Origin: Candidatus Cottocaccamicrobium excrementipullorum
GTDB lineage: Bacteria > Bacillota > Clostridia > Lachnospirales > Lachnospiraceae
Length of the DNA stretch: 64,000 nt
Assembly: GCA_018713255.1 (NCBI GenBank)
Contig: DVFL01000040.1
Location: 1-64,000 of the forward strand
Reading direction: 5' to 3'
This document shows, in pieces, positions 15,414-23,918 of the stretch. The notes under the pieces are model-generated. The model saw only the letters and a list, made by a program, of their open reading frames with translations, made no database searches and had not been told where the DNA came from. How positions within the stretch are numbered: the stretch's first letter is position 1; every line of letters starts with the position of its first letter. The position numbers were made by a program, and so were the translations under genes.

Positions 15414-16421
15414 GTGAGAAAAAAAGTGTTGACGGCAATGTTTGTCATGACGGCAGTCCTTTGGGCCGCCGGATGCAGCAAAGCGGGAAGAGAGGAGACT
15501 GGGGGGTTGAGGAACCAGGAGGAGAATTCCTTTTCGGAGACGGAGCCTGAGACGGTGACTATTACCAGTCTGAATGGAAGCAAGGAGGAGATTCTGCTGG
15601 AAGTGCCTTATGATCCCAAGCGGATCGCTGTTTTGGATATGGCTTCTCTGGATATTCTTAACTGTCTGGGGGCAGGAGACCGGATAGTGGGGATGGCTTC
15701 CACTTCTCTGGATTATCTTCAGGATTATGCCGAAAAGGAAGAAATCGCGGCGTTAGGGACCATTAAGGAAGCGGATATGGAGGCGGTAATGGCCTGCGAG
15801 CCGGAGGTAATTTTAATTGGTGGACGCCTTGCTTCGGTATATGATGAATTAAGTCAGATCGCGCCGGTGATTTATCTGGCTGTGGACACGGAAATCGGTG
15901 TGGTGGAAAGTGTTCGGAACAATGCGGCGGCAATCGCTTCCCTATTTGGAAAGGAAGAGGAGGTTGAAGACTTAATGGAGGGATTCGATCAAAGAATCCA
16001 GACTCTGGCGGAATTTGCCTCTGGAAAAACCGCTATTGTAGGGATGTGCACCAGCGGAAGCTTTAATATTTTGGGCAAGGATGGAAGATGCTCCATCATC
16101 AGCAATGAAATCGGTTTCGACAACGTAGGAATAGATTCGGAGACGGATACTTCCACCCATGGAAATGAGGCTTCTTTCGAATTTGTGGTAGAAAAGAATC
16201 CAGAGTATATGTTTGTTCTGGACCGGGATGCCGCCATTCACAGGGAAGGCGCTGAACTGGCTCAGGAAATTGTGGAGAATGAGCTGATCACAGACATGGA
16301 TGTGTATCAGAAGGGCAACATTGTGTATCTGGCTCATCCGGCAGTGTGGTATACAGCGGAAGGCGGCATTGAAGCGCTGGATATTATGCTTCAGGACCTG
16401 GAATCTCAGCTGCTGCATTAA
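15414..16421 (+). CDS. Siderophore-binding lipoprotein
   Basis: This is the extracellular binding protein of the uptake system, anchored by a lipid. The signal peptide ends in the lipobox AAGC (Cys about 21). Then come two Fe/B12 periplasmic-binding lobes: KRIAVLDMASLDILNCLGAGDRIVG and ACEPEVILIGGRLASVYDEL, and in the second lobe NPEYMFVLDRDAA and LAHPAVWYTAEGGIEALDIML. Length 335 aa is normal. It resembles the FatB/CeuE/FpuA-type group that binds catecholate iron complexes, but the ligand is inferred. The start is GTG 15414 after AGGAGGAAAAATC. Confidence 0.88.
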   Translation: MRKKVLTAMFVMTAVLWAAGCSKAGREETGGLRNQEENSFSETEPETVTITSLNGSKEEILLEVPYDPKRIAVLDMASLDILNCLGAGDRIVGMASTSLDYLQDYAEKEEIAALGTIKEADMEAVMACEPEVILIGGRLASVYDELSQIAPVIYLAVDTEIGVVESVRNNAAAIASLFGKEEEVEDLMEGFDQRIQTLAEFASGKTAIVGMCTSGSFNILGKDGRCSIISNEIGFDNVGIDSETDTSTHGNEASFEFVVEKNPEYMFVLDRDAAIHREGAELAQEIVENELITDMDVYQKGNIVYLAHPAVWYTAEGGIEALDIMLQDLESQLLH

Positions 16422-16514
16422 GCGCTTCCGGCAATTCAGGACGGTTAGAAAAGAGCAGGGGGATATGCCGTCCTGAAAAGCCGATTTTGCTGATGAAAAA
16501 TCGAAGAAAACACG

Positions 16515-16553
16515 GTTCCGCTTATGGGAAATCCTGTAAGGGGAACTTTTTTT
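16515..16553 (+). terminator. Terminator of the siderophore operon
   Basis: GTTCCGCTTA pairs with TAAGGGGAAC with one mismatch and is followed by seven Ts. An additional AGGACGG/CCGTCCT pair lies upstream at about 16439-16494. Confidence 0.7.
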
Positions 16554-16645
16554 AACACTTCTCGTACACAAATGAATTGAAATACACATAAATATTTTGT
16601 AGAATAGATTCTGTCTTGGAAAAATATTGTCGAGGAGCGAAGTTT

Positions 16646-17737
16646 ATGGAAGATAGGTGGACCGAGAAAAAGAAAAGGATTTTGCTGAATATTGCGTTTT
16701 ATGGAATTATGGGGATCGCGGTTCTGGCGGTTTGCAAATATATTATTCCTGTAATGCTTCCCTTCATTATTGCATATCTGGTGGCGGCTTTGCTGCAGAA
16801 TGGAATCAGAAGACTGGGCCGGTCTTCAAGAAGCAAAAAGCTTTTGGCGATTATTTTATGCACGATTTTTTATCTTTTTGCTTTTTTCCTGCTGATGTTT
16901 ATTGGCGGAGAGGTTTTGGGCGGATTTGGAAGGCTGATTGAGGCGGCGCCAGGAATTTACAGCAAACAGATCGTACCGCTGCTGGAGATTTTTTCCAATC
17001 GAACGGAAAAGACCATTGCTGCAGTCAATCCACAGCTGGCACAGCAGCTGGAAATCGCCTTTGCTAATTTTACCCAGAATATTGGCAGCTATATTTCTCA
17101 GCTTTCCCTGAATCTGGTGAAATGGGTATCTCAGATATTTGCGGGGATTCCCGGATTTCTGATTAAGCTGGTGATCACCGTGGTGGCTACTTTCTTTATT
17201 ACCATTGATTACGATAAGATTGTTGCATTTGCCCGGCAGATGATTCCGGAGGAGAGAAGAGAGTCGGTAATTAAAGGAAAGGATTATGTAAAAAATATTT
17301 TGTGGATTTATATTCGTTCCTATGCCTTTCTATTCTGCGTCACCTTTCTGGAACTGCTGGCAGGGTTTACGATTTTAAGAATCCCTTACGCAGGGGCATT
17401 AAGTTTGGCCATCGCCATTTTTGACATACTTCCTGTGCTGGGAACAGGAGGCATCTTGATTCCCTGGGCTGTGGTTTTAATTGCCATGAAAGAGATTCCT
17501 CTGGCCATCGGCCTGCTGATCCTTTATCTGGTGATTTTGATTGTGCGGAATATGCTGGAGCCGAAAATCGTGGGAAAGCAGATCGGACTTCATCCCTTGG
17601 CCACGCTGATCTCCATGTTTCTTGGCTTAAGCCTGATTGGCGTCATCGGACTGATCATTTTCCCGGTGACTCTGACCGTGTTCTTTAACCTGCGGCTCAA
17701 AAAGAAAATGGATGAAGAAAAAGAAGGGGGGCAGTGA
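16646..17737 (+). CDS. ytvI: Sporulation-type AI-2E family membrane protein (YtvI-like)
   Basis: This is a polytopic membrane protein of 363 aa in the AI-2E/PerM exporter family. The N-terminal helices (YIIPVMLPFIIAYLVAALL), the long periplasm-side middle, and the C-terminal block YAGALSLAIAIFDILPVLGTGGILIPW with NMLEPKIVGKQIGLHPLATL define the family. The length and the GGIL/EPKIVG wording match YtvI, a protein conserved in endospore formers with unclear transport function. ATG 16646 is used because GAGGAGCGAAG precedes it; the track start at 16616 has no site. Confidence 0.82.
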   Translation: MEDRWTEKKKRILLNIAFYGIMGIAVLAVCKYIIPVMLPFIIAYLVAALLQNGIRRLGRSSRSKKLLAIILCTIFYLFAFFLLMFIGGEVLGGFGRLIEAAPGIYSKQIVPLLEIFSNRTEKTIAAVNPQLAQQLEIAFANFTQNIGSYISQLSLNLVKWVSQIFAGIPGFLIKLVITVVATFFITIDYDKIVAFARQMIPEERRESVIKGKDYVKNILWIYIRSYAFLFCVTFLELLAGFTILRIPYAGALSLAIAIFDILPVLGTGGILIPWAVVLIAMKEIPLAIGLLILYLVILIVRNMLEPKIVGKQIGLHPLATLISMFLGLSLIGVIGLIIFPVTLTVFFNLRLKKKMDEEKEGGQ

Positions 17738-17751
17738 GAAATGCCCCGTAA

Positions 17752-17788
17752 AAACGCTTTCAGGAATAAAACCTGGAAGCGTTTTTTT
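17752..17788 (+). terminator. Rho-independent terminator after ytvI
   Basis: AAACGCTTTCAGG pairs with CCTGGAAGCGTTT and continues into a T-run. Confidence 0.9.
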
Positions 17789-18129
17789 CATGAATGATCT
17801 GATCCATGTGCTGATGCCGCGGTTTGCCGGATTTGCAGGTATCGCTTTAAACAAGGGCGGAGCTTTCCGTTCAGGCAAGCTCTCCAGTATGAGATAATTT
17901 GATGAGATTAAAATCGGGCGGGACTTCGGTCATGTGGCTGATGACGATGCCTTAACGGGAACGTCTCTCAGGTTGAGGGATAGAGAGGAGGGAATGATCA
18001 AAATTTTAGAAATTGTTTAGCTTTTTGTTATAGGGTTGTAACAGGAAGGATGATAAGATAAAACAGGAATGGCAGAATTTTGACAGAGGGGTAGCCGAGG
18101 AGAAAAAGCGGAAAGGAAGATGAGACAGG
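17789..18129. other. Spacer without a convincing gene
   Basis: No start with ribosome site opens a credible frame here. A 39-codon open run at about 17900-18020 (DEIKIGRDFGHVADDD) could be a remnant of a decayed gene, but I cannot name one. The subtilase promoter must lie in its second half. Confidence 0.4.
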
Positions 18130-19401
18130 ATGAGAAAAAGAAGAACGGGCTCTTTGATTTTTGCCTTGGCCTTGACGGCGGCAGGAGTATTTTCATCGCC
18201 AGAGCAGACCTGGGCAGCAGATGGAGGAGATGGCTGGAAATTTGCAGCTGCCGATTCTTTCAAAAGGGCAGAATCCAGTCCTGAAAGCAGGCAGCTTCCC
18301 TTTGTTCAGGGACTTTCCTACTATAATCGTCAATGGGCGTTAAACAATAATGGAAATCTGCGGCGGGTATCCTGGGAGCCTCAGATGATTTCAGAGGAAT
18401 TTACTTCAACCCCAGATTCCAGCAGCGTTCTCCACCGGCGATACCAGTGGGGAGAGCAGGTGACCAACAGTCTGGCAGGAATTGATATCAGGGCAGAGGA
18501 GGCCTGGCAGGTTTATGAGCAGCTGCCGGAGAGACGGCAGGTGACGGTTGCCATCATTGATTCCGGGGTGGACATAAACCATCCGGATTTGGCTGGGGCG
18601 ATTTGGGTAAATACCGATGAAATCCCAGGAGATGGACTGGATAATGACGGAAACGGATACGTGGATGATGATAATGGGTGGAATTTTTATGAAAACAATA
18701 ATCAGGTGACGGCTGAACCGGGAGAAAACCACGGAACTCACGGAGCAGGAACCATTGCCGGAGCCTGGGACGGACAGGGCATTACAGGAATCGCAGACGG
18801 AAACTACGTTAAGCTGATGATTCTTAAAGTACTGAATTCTCAGGAAGGACAGGGGGTGGCGGAAAATGTTAAGGCAGCCATCCGTTATGCCAGGGATAAT
18901 GGAGCGGACATCTGCAACATCAGTATGGGAACCTCTGATTATGACCCGGAACTGGAGGCGTTGATTGCGGAGTCCCCTATGCTTTTTGTGGTGTCTGCAG
19001 GAAATGGAGATTGGACGGGACGAGGTAGTGATATTGACCAGAATCCCATTTATCCTGCGGCTTATCCTTGCGAAAACATTATTTCTGTGGCAAATCTGAT
19101 GTTTGACGGTTCTCTGGATGAAACTTCAAACTACGGGGCCGTTGGAGTAGATATCGCAGCTCCCGGCACCTACATTTTAAGCACCATCCCGGAAGGCTAT
19201 GCCTATCTGTCCGGCACCTCAATGTCCGCGCCCATGGTAACGGGAACTGCCGCCCTGGTGTATTCTGCCAGGACAGATTTAGACCTGATGGGGGTAAAAC
19301 AGGCGATTTTAAATTCCGCGGTGCCTCTTGAAGGCCTTGCCGGGCGCATGGTATCGGGAGGAATGCTGAACGCTTACGGCGCCATCAACTATGGCCGGTG
19401 A
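18130..19401 (+). CDS. Secreted S8 family serine protease (subtilase)
   Basis: This is an extracellular endopeptidase. A signal peptide of about 29 residues ends near TWAADGG. A short pro-region follows, and the catalytic domain occupies roughly residues 115-420. Asp is in VAIIDSGVDINHPDL, His in NHGTHGAGTIAG, the oxyanion Asn in VVSAGNGDW, and Ser in LSGTSMSAPMVTG. The insert DNDGNGYVDDDNGWNFYENN is rich in Asp and Asn and looks like a calcium site. No sorting motif or C-terminal anchor follows, so it is probably released. It is preceded by AAAGGAAGATGAGACAGG and stands as a single gene. Confidence 0.93.
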   Translation: MRKRRTGSLIFALALTAAGVFSSPEQTWAADGGDGWKFAAADSFKRAESSPESRQLPFVQGLSYYNRQWALNNNGNLRRVSWEPQMISEEFTSTPDSSSVLHRRYQWGEQVTNSLAGIDIRAEEAWQVYEQLPERRQVTVAIIDSGVDINHPDLAGAIWVNTDEIPGDGLDNDGNGYVDDDNGWNFYENNNQVTAEPGENHGTHGAGTIAGAWDGQGITGIADGNYVKLMILKVLNSQEGQGVAENVKAAIRYARDNGADICNISMGTSDYDPELEALIAESPMLFVVSAGNGDWTGRGSDIDQNPIYPAAYPCENIISVANLMFDGSLDETSNYGAVGVDIAAPGTYILSTIPEGYAYLSGTSMSAPMVTGTAALVYSARTDLDLMGVKQAILNSAVPLEGLAGRMVSGGMLNAYGAINYGR

Positions 19402-19459
19402 TTTCCCTGATTCTGAGGAATTGCCTTTGGGGAGGTTTTCTGGTAAACTGTGAAAGCAG

Positions 19460-19495
19460 GCTTATGTGCTCTGAAAAGACGGAGACCACATAAGC
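19460..19495. other. Perfect 9-bp inverted repeat between subtilase and peptidase genes
   Basis: GCTTATGTG (19460-19468) and CACATAAGC (19487-19495) form a stem with an 18-base loop. No T-run follows, so it may be a regulatory hairpin in the leader of the M42 peptidase gene. Confidence 0.45.
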
Positions 19496-19528
19496 AGGAA
19501 AACAAAAGAACAGGGGGAAGTAAAGGTT

Positions 19529-20569
19529 ATGGAATCATGGAAACCATACGTAGATTATATTGTGGAACAGGCTCAGAAGCTTTTGGCCATTGACAGCCCT
19601 TCCGGGTACGGCAGAGAGGTTACGGATTATCTCCTGGAGGAGTTTGCGCGGCTGGGGATATCAGCAGAGAAAACCCGCAAAGGCGGAGTAATGGCTGACC
19701 TTGGAGGAGAGGATAAGCTGGACGGGATCATGCTGGAGGCTCACTGCGACACGTTAGGAGGCATGGTGGCCCAGATTAAAGAGAACGGCAGGCTTAAGCT
19801 GACCAACATCGGGGGCATGCAGGCGGCCAATGCTGAGGCGGAAAATGTGCGGATTATTACCAAAGCAGATGGAATTTATGAGGGAACCTGTCAGCTGACA
19901 GACGCCTCCGTTCATGTAAACGGAGATTACGCCAAAACTGAGCGCAGCTGGGATACCATGGAAGTAGTGATTGATGAGCCGGTGACCTCCGCTGAAGAGG
20001 TGAGAAAGCTGGGAATCATGCCGGGGGATTATGTATGTTTCGATCCCCGTACCAGAGTTACGGCATCTGGCTATATCAAAAGCCGTTTTTTAGATGATAA
20101 GCTTTCTGCGGCTATCCTTTTAGGATATGCCCGGTATGTGAAAGAGGAGAAGATTTTGCTGAAACGGAGAGTGTATGAGCATTTTACCATTTTCGAGGAA
20201 GTGGGACACGGAGGTTCTGCTCCTGTTCCCGAGGGCGTGACAGAGGCCTGGTCTGTGGACATGGGCTGTGTGGGAAAGGGACTTCAATGCACGGAGCATC
20301 AAGTTTCAATCTGCGCCAAGGACAGCGGAGGACCGTATCATTATGATGTGGTCTGTCGGATGATTCAACTGGCGAAAGAAAATAAAATTGATTTTGCCGT
20401 AGATATTTATCCTCATTACGGTTCGGATGTGGAAGCTACCCTTCGGGCGGGACATGATATCCGCCACGGTCTGATCGGCCCGGGAGTTTATGCTTCTCAC
20501 GGTTATGAGCGGAGCCATCGGGACGGAGTGGAGAATACCTTCCGTCTGATCCAGGCCTATATTGGCTGA
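19529..20569 (+). CDS. M42 family aminopeptidase / endoglucanase-like metalloenzyme
   Basis: This is a cytoplasmic, dinuclear metal aminopeptidase of 346 aa. Metal ligands are recognisable in order: His in LEAHCDTLGG, Asp in SRFLDDKLSA, the catalytic Glu pair in IFEEVGHGG, Asp in SVDMGCVG and His in YASHGYERSHR. The loop between about residues 95 and 160 is the tetramer/substrate-gating insertion of the family. Members trim short peptides. GGGGGAAGTAAAGGTT precedes the ATG. It stands alone between two hairpin regions. Confidence 0.92.
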   Translation: MESWKPYVDYIVEQAQKLLAIDSPSGYGREVTDYLLEEFARLGISAEKTRKGGVMADLGGEDKLDGIMLEAHCDTLGGMVAQIKENGRLKLTNIGGMQAANAEAENVRIITKADGIYEGTCQLTDASVHVNGDYAKTERSWDTMEVVIDEPVTSAEEVRKLGIMPGDYVCFDPRTRVTASGYIKSRFLDDKLSAAILLGYARYVKEEKILLKRRVYEHFTIFEEVGHGGSAPVPEGVTEAWSVDMGCVGKGLQCTEHQVSICAKDSGGPYHYDVVCRMIQLAKENKIDFAVDIYPHYGSDVEATLRAGHDIRHGLIGPGVYASHGYERSHRDGVENTFRLIQAYIG

Positions 20570-20620
20570 CACGGAAAGAAAATTTAGGGATTTTCCATAA
20601 AATTTACAAAAACCGCCTCC

Positions 20621-20636
20621 TGGAATTTACATTCCA
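20621..20636. promoter_or_regulatory. Palindrome in front of the 31-aa gene
   Basis: TGGAAT-TTAC-ATTCCA is a perfect inverted pair just upstream of TATAAT at 20642-20647. It covers the expected -35 region, as an operator would. Confidence 0.45.
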
Positions 20637-20684
20637 TGTTTTATAATAAAGAAAAAACATAGAAGATTTTCAGGAGGCAGCTGT

Positions 20685-20780
20685 ATGTTAAAGAATATGC
20701 AAAAATACGGCGGGCTGTATTTTTTAGGTGCTCTTCAGCTTCTGCTATACGGAGCCGCGGTGATGAATACCCTGTTTTAA
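20685..20780 (+). CDS. Small single-span membrane protein, 31 aa
   Basis: The frame reads MLKNMQKYGGLYFLGALQLL and ends in VMNTLF, with one hydrophobic helix after a short basic N-terminus. AGGAGGCAGCTGT precedes the ATG, and TATAAT stands about 38 bases upstream. It is below the ORF-track length limit. It lies directly ahead of the Mn-riboswitch-controlled ATPase. Small membrane peptides often modulate transporters, but a link here is inference. Homologues were not searched. Confidence 0.6.
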   Translation: MLKNMQKYGGLYFLGALQLLLYGAAVMNTLF

Positions 20781-20792
20781 GAAAGAATTTTC

Positions 20793-20821
20793 TTGACAAT
20801 GATTGGGTTTAATGGTAATCT
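20793..20821 (+). promoter_or_regulatory. Promoter of the ATPase leader
   Basis: TTGACA (20793-20798) and TAATCT (20816-20821) are 17 bases apart, about 10 bases before the riboswitch. Confidence 0.7.
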
Positions 20822-20831
20822 TTATCTTATC

Positions 20832-20934
20832 GTAAGGGAGTAGTCGGCACATACACTTATGTATTGTGTTGCAAAGTCAACAGCACCGGAACACTCTGTT
20901 CTTTGGCTTAGTATTAAATGGCGAGACTTACCTG
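20832..20934 (+). promoter_or_regulatory. yybP-ykoY (Mn2+) riboswitch
   Basis: The two conserved metal-binding loops are present: GTAAGGGAGTAGTCGGC at the 5' side and TGGCGAGACTTACC at the 3' side, with GTAAG and CTTAC closing P1. Two hairpins lie between. The family is manganese-responsive and typically controls Mn2+ exporters and P-type ATPases, as here. Confidence 0.85.
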
Positions 20935-20969
20935 TTATTATCGTTCAATAGCAGGAAAGTCTTTTTTTT
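20925..20969 (+). terminator. Riboswitch expression platform terminator
   Basis: GACTTACCTG (20925-20934) pairs with CAGGAAAGTC (20952-20961), followed by eight Ts. The left arm is the same sequence that closes the aptamer P1, so metal binding and termination exclude each other. Metal should turn the gene on. Confidence 0.85.
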
Positions 20970-21155
20970 GTCTTGCAGCAGGCTGGTTGTTAGCCGTATT
21001 TCCGGAAAACCATGCCGGCGGAGTATTTTTTTTGCGTTCAAGGCAAAAATACCAAAAGAGAAGCAGAGTGGATGGGAGCTGGCATCCCTGAAGCAACGCC
21101 GTATTTTCGGCGGAAAACATTCATATTCACAGTAGTGATAAAGGAGGAGAATGGA

Positions 21156-23804
21156 GTGAAAGAGTATTTATCCAGTGTTGAGGATGTTCTGAAAGAACAG
21201 AAATCAACTCCGGAAGGTCTTTCTCAGGCGGAAGCCTCGAAAAGACTGGAGCAGTTCGGCCATAACAAGCTGAAGGAAGGAAAGAAAGTTTCCCTGCTCA
21301 AAAAGTTCCTGGACGAACTGGCAGATCCCATGATCATTATTCTGATTGTGGCTGCGGCCATTTCCGGCGTTACCGCTTACTATGAAGGAGAATCCTTTGC
21401 AGATGTAATCATTATTCTTGCGGTAGTAATCATTAACGCAGTGCTGGGCGTGTTCCAGGAAAGCAAAGCGGAAGCTGCTATTGCCGCCCTGCAGGAAATT
21501 GCGGCAGCTACCAGCAAGGTCATGCGTGACGGAAAAATGGTGACGCTGAGAAGCGAAGAGATTGTTCCTGGCGATATTGTTGTTCTGGAGGCAGGAGACT
21601 CTGTTCCCGCAGATGGACGAATTATTGAATGTGCCAGCATGAAAATTGAGGAGGCTGCTCTTACCGGAGAGTCTGTTCCAGTCAATAAGCTGGTGAAGGT
21701 ACTGAACCTGGACGGGGAGAAGGATGTTCCCTTAGGCGACCGGAAAAACATGATGTACATGGGCTCTACTGTAGTTTACGGCCGAGGCAAGGCGGTAATC
21801 ACCGGCACCGGCATGAACACGGAGATGGGCAAGATCGCTACGGCCCTGTCTGAGGCTAAGGAAGAGGAGACGCCTCTTCAGCTGAAGCTGAATCAGTTAA
21901 GCAAGATTTTGACGGTTCTGGTTGTGGGCATCTGCGTGATCATTTTTGCTGTCGGTTTGATCCGGGCAAATCTGTCCCCTGAGGGAATTACGGGAGAAAC
22001 CATTTTGAGCACCTTTATGGTGGCGGTATCTCTGGCGGTTGCGGCAATTCCGGAAGGTCTGGCAGCCGTTGTGACCATTGTGCTTTCCATTGGCGTAACC
22101 AATATGTCAAAGCGCAATGCCATTATCCGAAAGCTGACGGCGGTGGAAACTCTGGGATGTACTCAGATTATCTGTTCAGATAAAACCGGTACTCTGACCC
22201 AGAACAAGATGACTGTTGTAGAGCATTTTACTGATGATGAGAAGATGCTGGAGACAGCCATGGCTCTCTGTTCAGATGCGGAGCTGGATCCGGATACCAA
22301 CGAGGCCGTGGGCGAGCCTACAGAGTGTGCTCTGGTAAATGACGCCAACAAAAACGGCATGCCTAAACCTGCTTTGAAAGAAGCGTATGCGCGGGTAGGG
22401 GAAGCTCCTTTCGACTCCATGCGCAAGATGATGTCTACGGTACATGAGACGAAAGAGCATCAGATCGTTCAGTTTACCAAGGGCGCTCCAGATGAAGTGC
22501 TGAAGCGCTGTACCAAGGCCCTGGTTAATGGACAGATTGTTCCGCTTACCGAGGAGATCAGAAACAAGATTCTGGAAGCCAACAAATCCATGGCTGACCG
22601 GGCTCTTCGTGTGCTTTGTGCTTCCCTGCGCCAGTGGGATGCGCTTCCGGAAAGTTTTGAGCCGGAGTTCTTAGAGCAGGATCTGGTGTATGTAGGCCTT
22701 TCCGGCATGATCGATCCGGTGCGTCCCGAGGTTAAGCCGGCTATTGTGGAATGTCGTGAGGCGGGAATCCGTCCGATCATGATTACCGGTGACCATAAGG
22801 ATACGGCGGCGGCCATTGCAATGGAGCTTGGCATTATCGACAGCCCTGACCAGGCCATTACCGGCGCTCAGTTAAACGAGATGAGCGATGAGGAATTCAG
22901 CCGGAATATTGAAAAGTACTCCGTATATGCCCGTGTTCAGCCGGAACATAAGGTTAGAATTGTAAATGGCTGGAAAGCCAAAGGCATGATTACCGCCATG
23001 ACCGGCGACGGCGTAAATGATGCGCCTTCCATTAAGAGTGCAGATATCGGAATCGGGATGGGAATTACCGGAACGGATGTAACGAAGAACGTGGCAGATA
23101 TGGTTCTTGCAGATGACAACTTTGCAACTATTGTATCTGCAGTAGAAGAGGGACGCCGGATTTACGCCAATATTCGGAAAGCGATTCAGTTTTTGCTGGC
23201 ATCCAATCTGGCTGAAGTGCTGGCGATCTTCTTTGCCACCCTGATTGGCTTCACCATTTTGGAGCCAGTGCATCTTCTTTGGATTAACTTGATCACCGAC
23301 TGCTTCCCGGCTCTGGCCCTTGGATTGGAAAAGAGCGAGGCTGACAGTATGAAGCAGCCGCCGCGAAATCCCAAGGAAGGCATCTTTGCCGGCGGCATGG
23401 GATTCGATGTATTCTTCCAGGGTCTTATTGTAACCGTTCTGGTTATGGTTTCCTATCTGGTTGGACATCGGATTGAAAGCGGCGTGTGGGAATTTGTAAA
23501 CAGCCCGGACGGAACCACCATGGCGTTTTTAACCTTGTCCATGGTTGAGATCTTCCATTCTCTGAACATGAGAAGCCGCCGGGGATCGATCTTCAAGTTA
23601 AAAACCCATAACAACGTGCTGTTTGGCGCCATGATCGTATCTCTGATCCTGACCACTGCAGTAATCGAGATTCCATTCCTTTCTGCAGCGTTTGAGTTCA
23701 CCCCAATCGATCTTGAGGAGTACGCTATTGCTTTAGTGCTGGCTGTTCTCATTATTCCGATTATGGAGTGCGTGAAGTTCGTACAGAGAAAGCTTGGTGT
23801 TTAA
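21156..23804 (+). CDS. P-type cation ATPase, type II (Ca2+/Mn2+-like exporter)
   Basis: This membrane pump of 882 aa expels cations using ATP. In order: N-terminal cation ATPase domain, membrane helices with PEGL in AAIPEGLAAVVTIVLSIG, the A-domain LTGES, the phosphorylation site CSDKTGTLTQNKM, KGAPDEVL in the nucleotide domain, and TGDGVNDAPSIKSADIGIGMG. The last membrane block has NLAEVLAIFF and LLWINLITDCFPALALG. It matches SERCA/PMR1-like bacterial pumps. The track start at 21012 lies inside the leader; GTG 21156 after AAAGGAGGAGAATGGA is chosen. The Mn2+ riboswitch suggests manganese as a natural substrate, with calcium as the family alternative. Confidence 0.93.
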   Translation: MKEYLSSVEDVLKEQKSTPEGLSQAEASKRLEQFGHNKLKEGKKVSLLKKFLDELADPMIIILIVAAAISGVTAYYEGESFADVIIILAVVIINAVLGVFQESKAEAAIAALQEIAAATSKVMRDGKMVTLRSEEIVPGDIVVLEAGDSVPADGRIIECASMKIEEAALTGESVPVNKLVKVLNLDGEKDVPLGDRKNMMYMGSTVVYGRGKAVITGTGMNTEMGKIATALSEAKEEETPLQLKLNQLSKILTVLVVGICVIIFAVGLIRANLSPEGITGETILSTFMVAVSLAVAAIPEGLAAVVTIVLSIGVTNMSKRNAIIRKLTAVETLGCTQIICSDKTGTLTQNKMTVVEHFTDDEKMLETAMALCSDAELDPDTNEAVGEPTECALVNDANKNGMPKPALKEAYARVGEAPFDSMRKMMSTVHETKEHQIVQFTKGAPDEVLKRCTKALVNGQIVPLTEEIRNKILEANKSMADRALRVLCASLRQWDALPESFEPEFLEQDLVYVGLSGMIDPVRPEVKPAIVECREAGIRPIMITGDHKDTAAAIAMELGIIDSPDQAITGAQLNEMSDEEFSRNIEKYSVYARVQPEHKVRIVNGWKAKGMITAMTGDGVNDAPSIKSADIGIGMGITGTDVTKNVADMVLADDNFATIVSAVEEGRRIYANIRKAIQFLLASNLAEVLAIFFATLIGFTILEPVHLLWINLITDCFPALALGLEKSEADSMKQPPRNPKEGIFAGGMGFDVFFQGLIVTVLVMVSYLVGHRIESGVWEFVNSPDGTTMAFLTLSMVEIFHSLNMRSRRGSIFKLKTHNNVLFGAMIVSLILTTAVIEIPFLSAAFEFTPIDLEEYAIALVLAVLIIPIMECVKFVQRKLGV

Positions 23805-23812
23805 TTAACAGA

Positions 23813-23871
23813 ATGCCCCCTTTCAGGATGGCGAGGGATTGATTCCCTGCCTCTGGAAGGGGGCATATTTT
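23813..23871. terminator. Terminator between the ATPase gene and hypE
   Basis: ATGCCCCCTT and AAGGGGGCAT form a perfect 10-bp stem enclosing a further GGGA/TCCC hairpin, followed by ATTTTG. It lies between convergent transcripts and can serve both. Confidence 0.85.
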
Positions 23872-23918
23872 GCGTGAAGGGAAGATTGGTTGAGCTTGTT
23901 TTCTTGGCGGAAGCTGAC

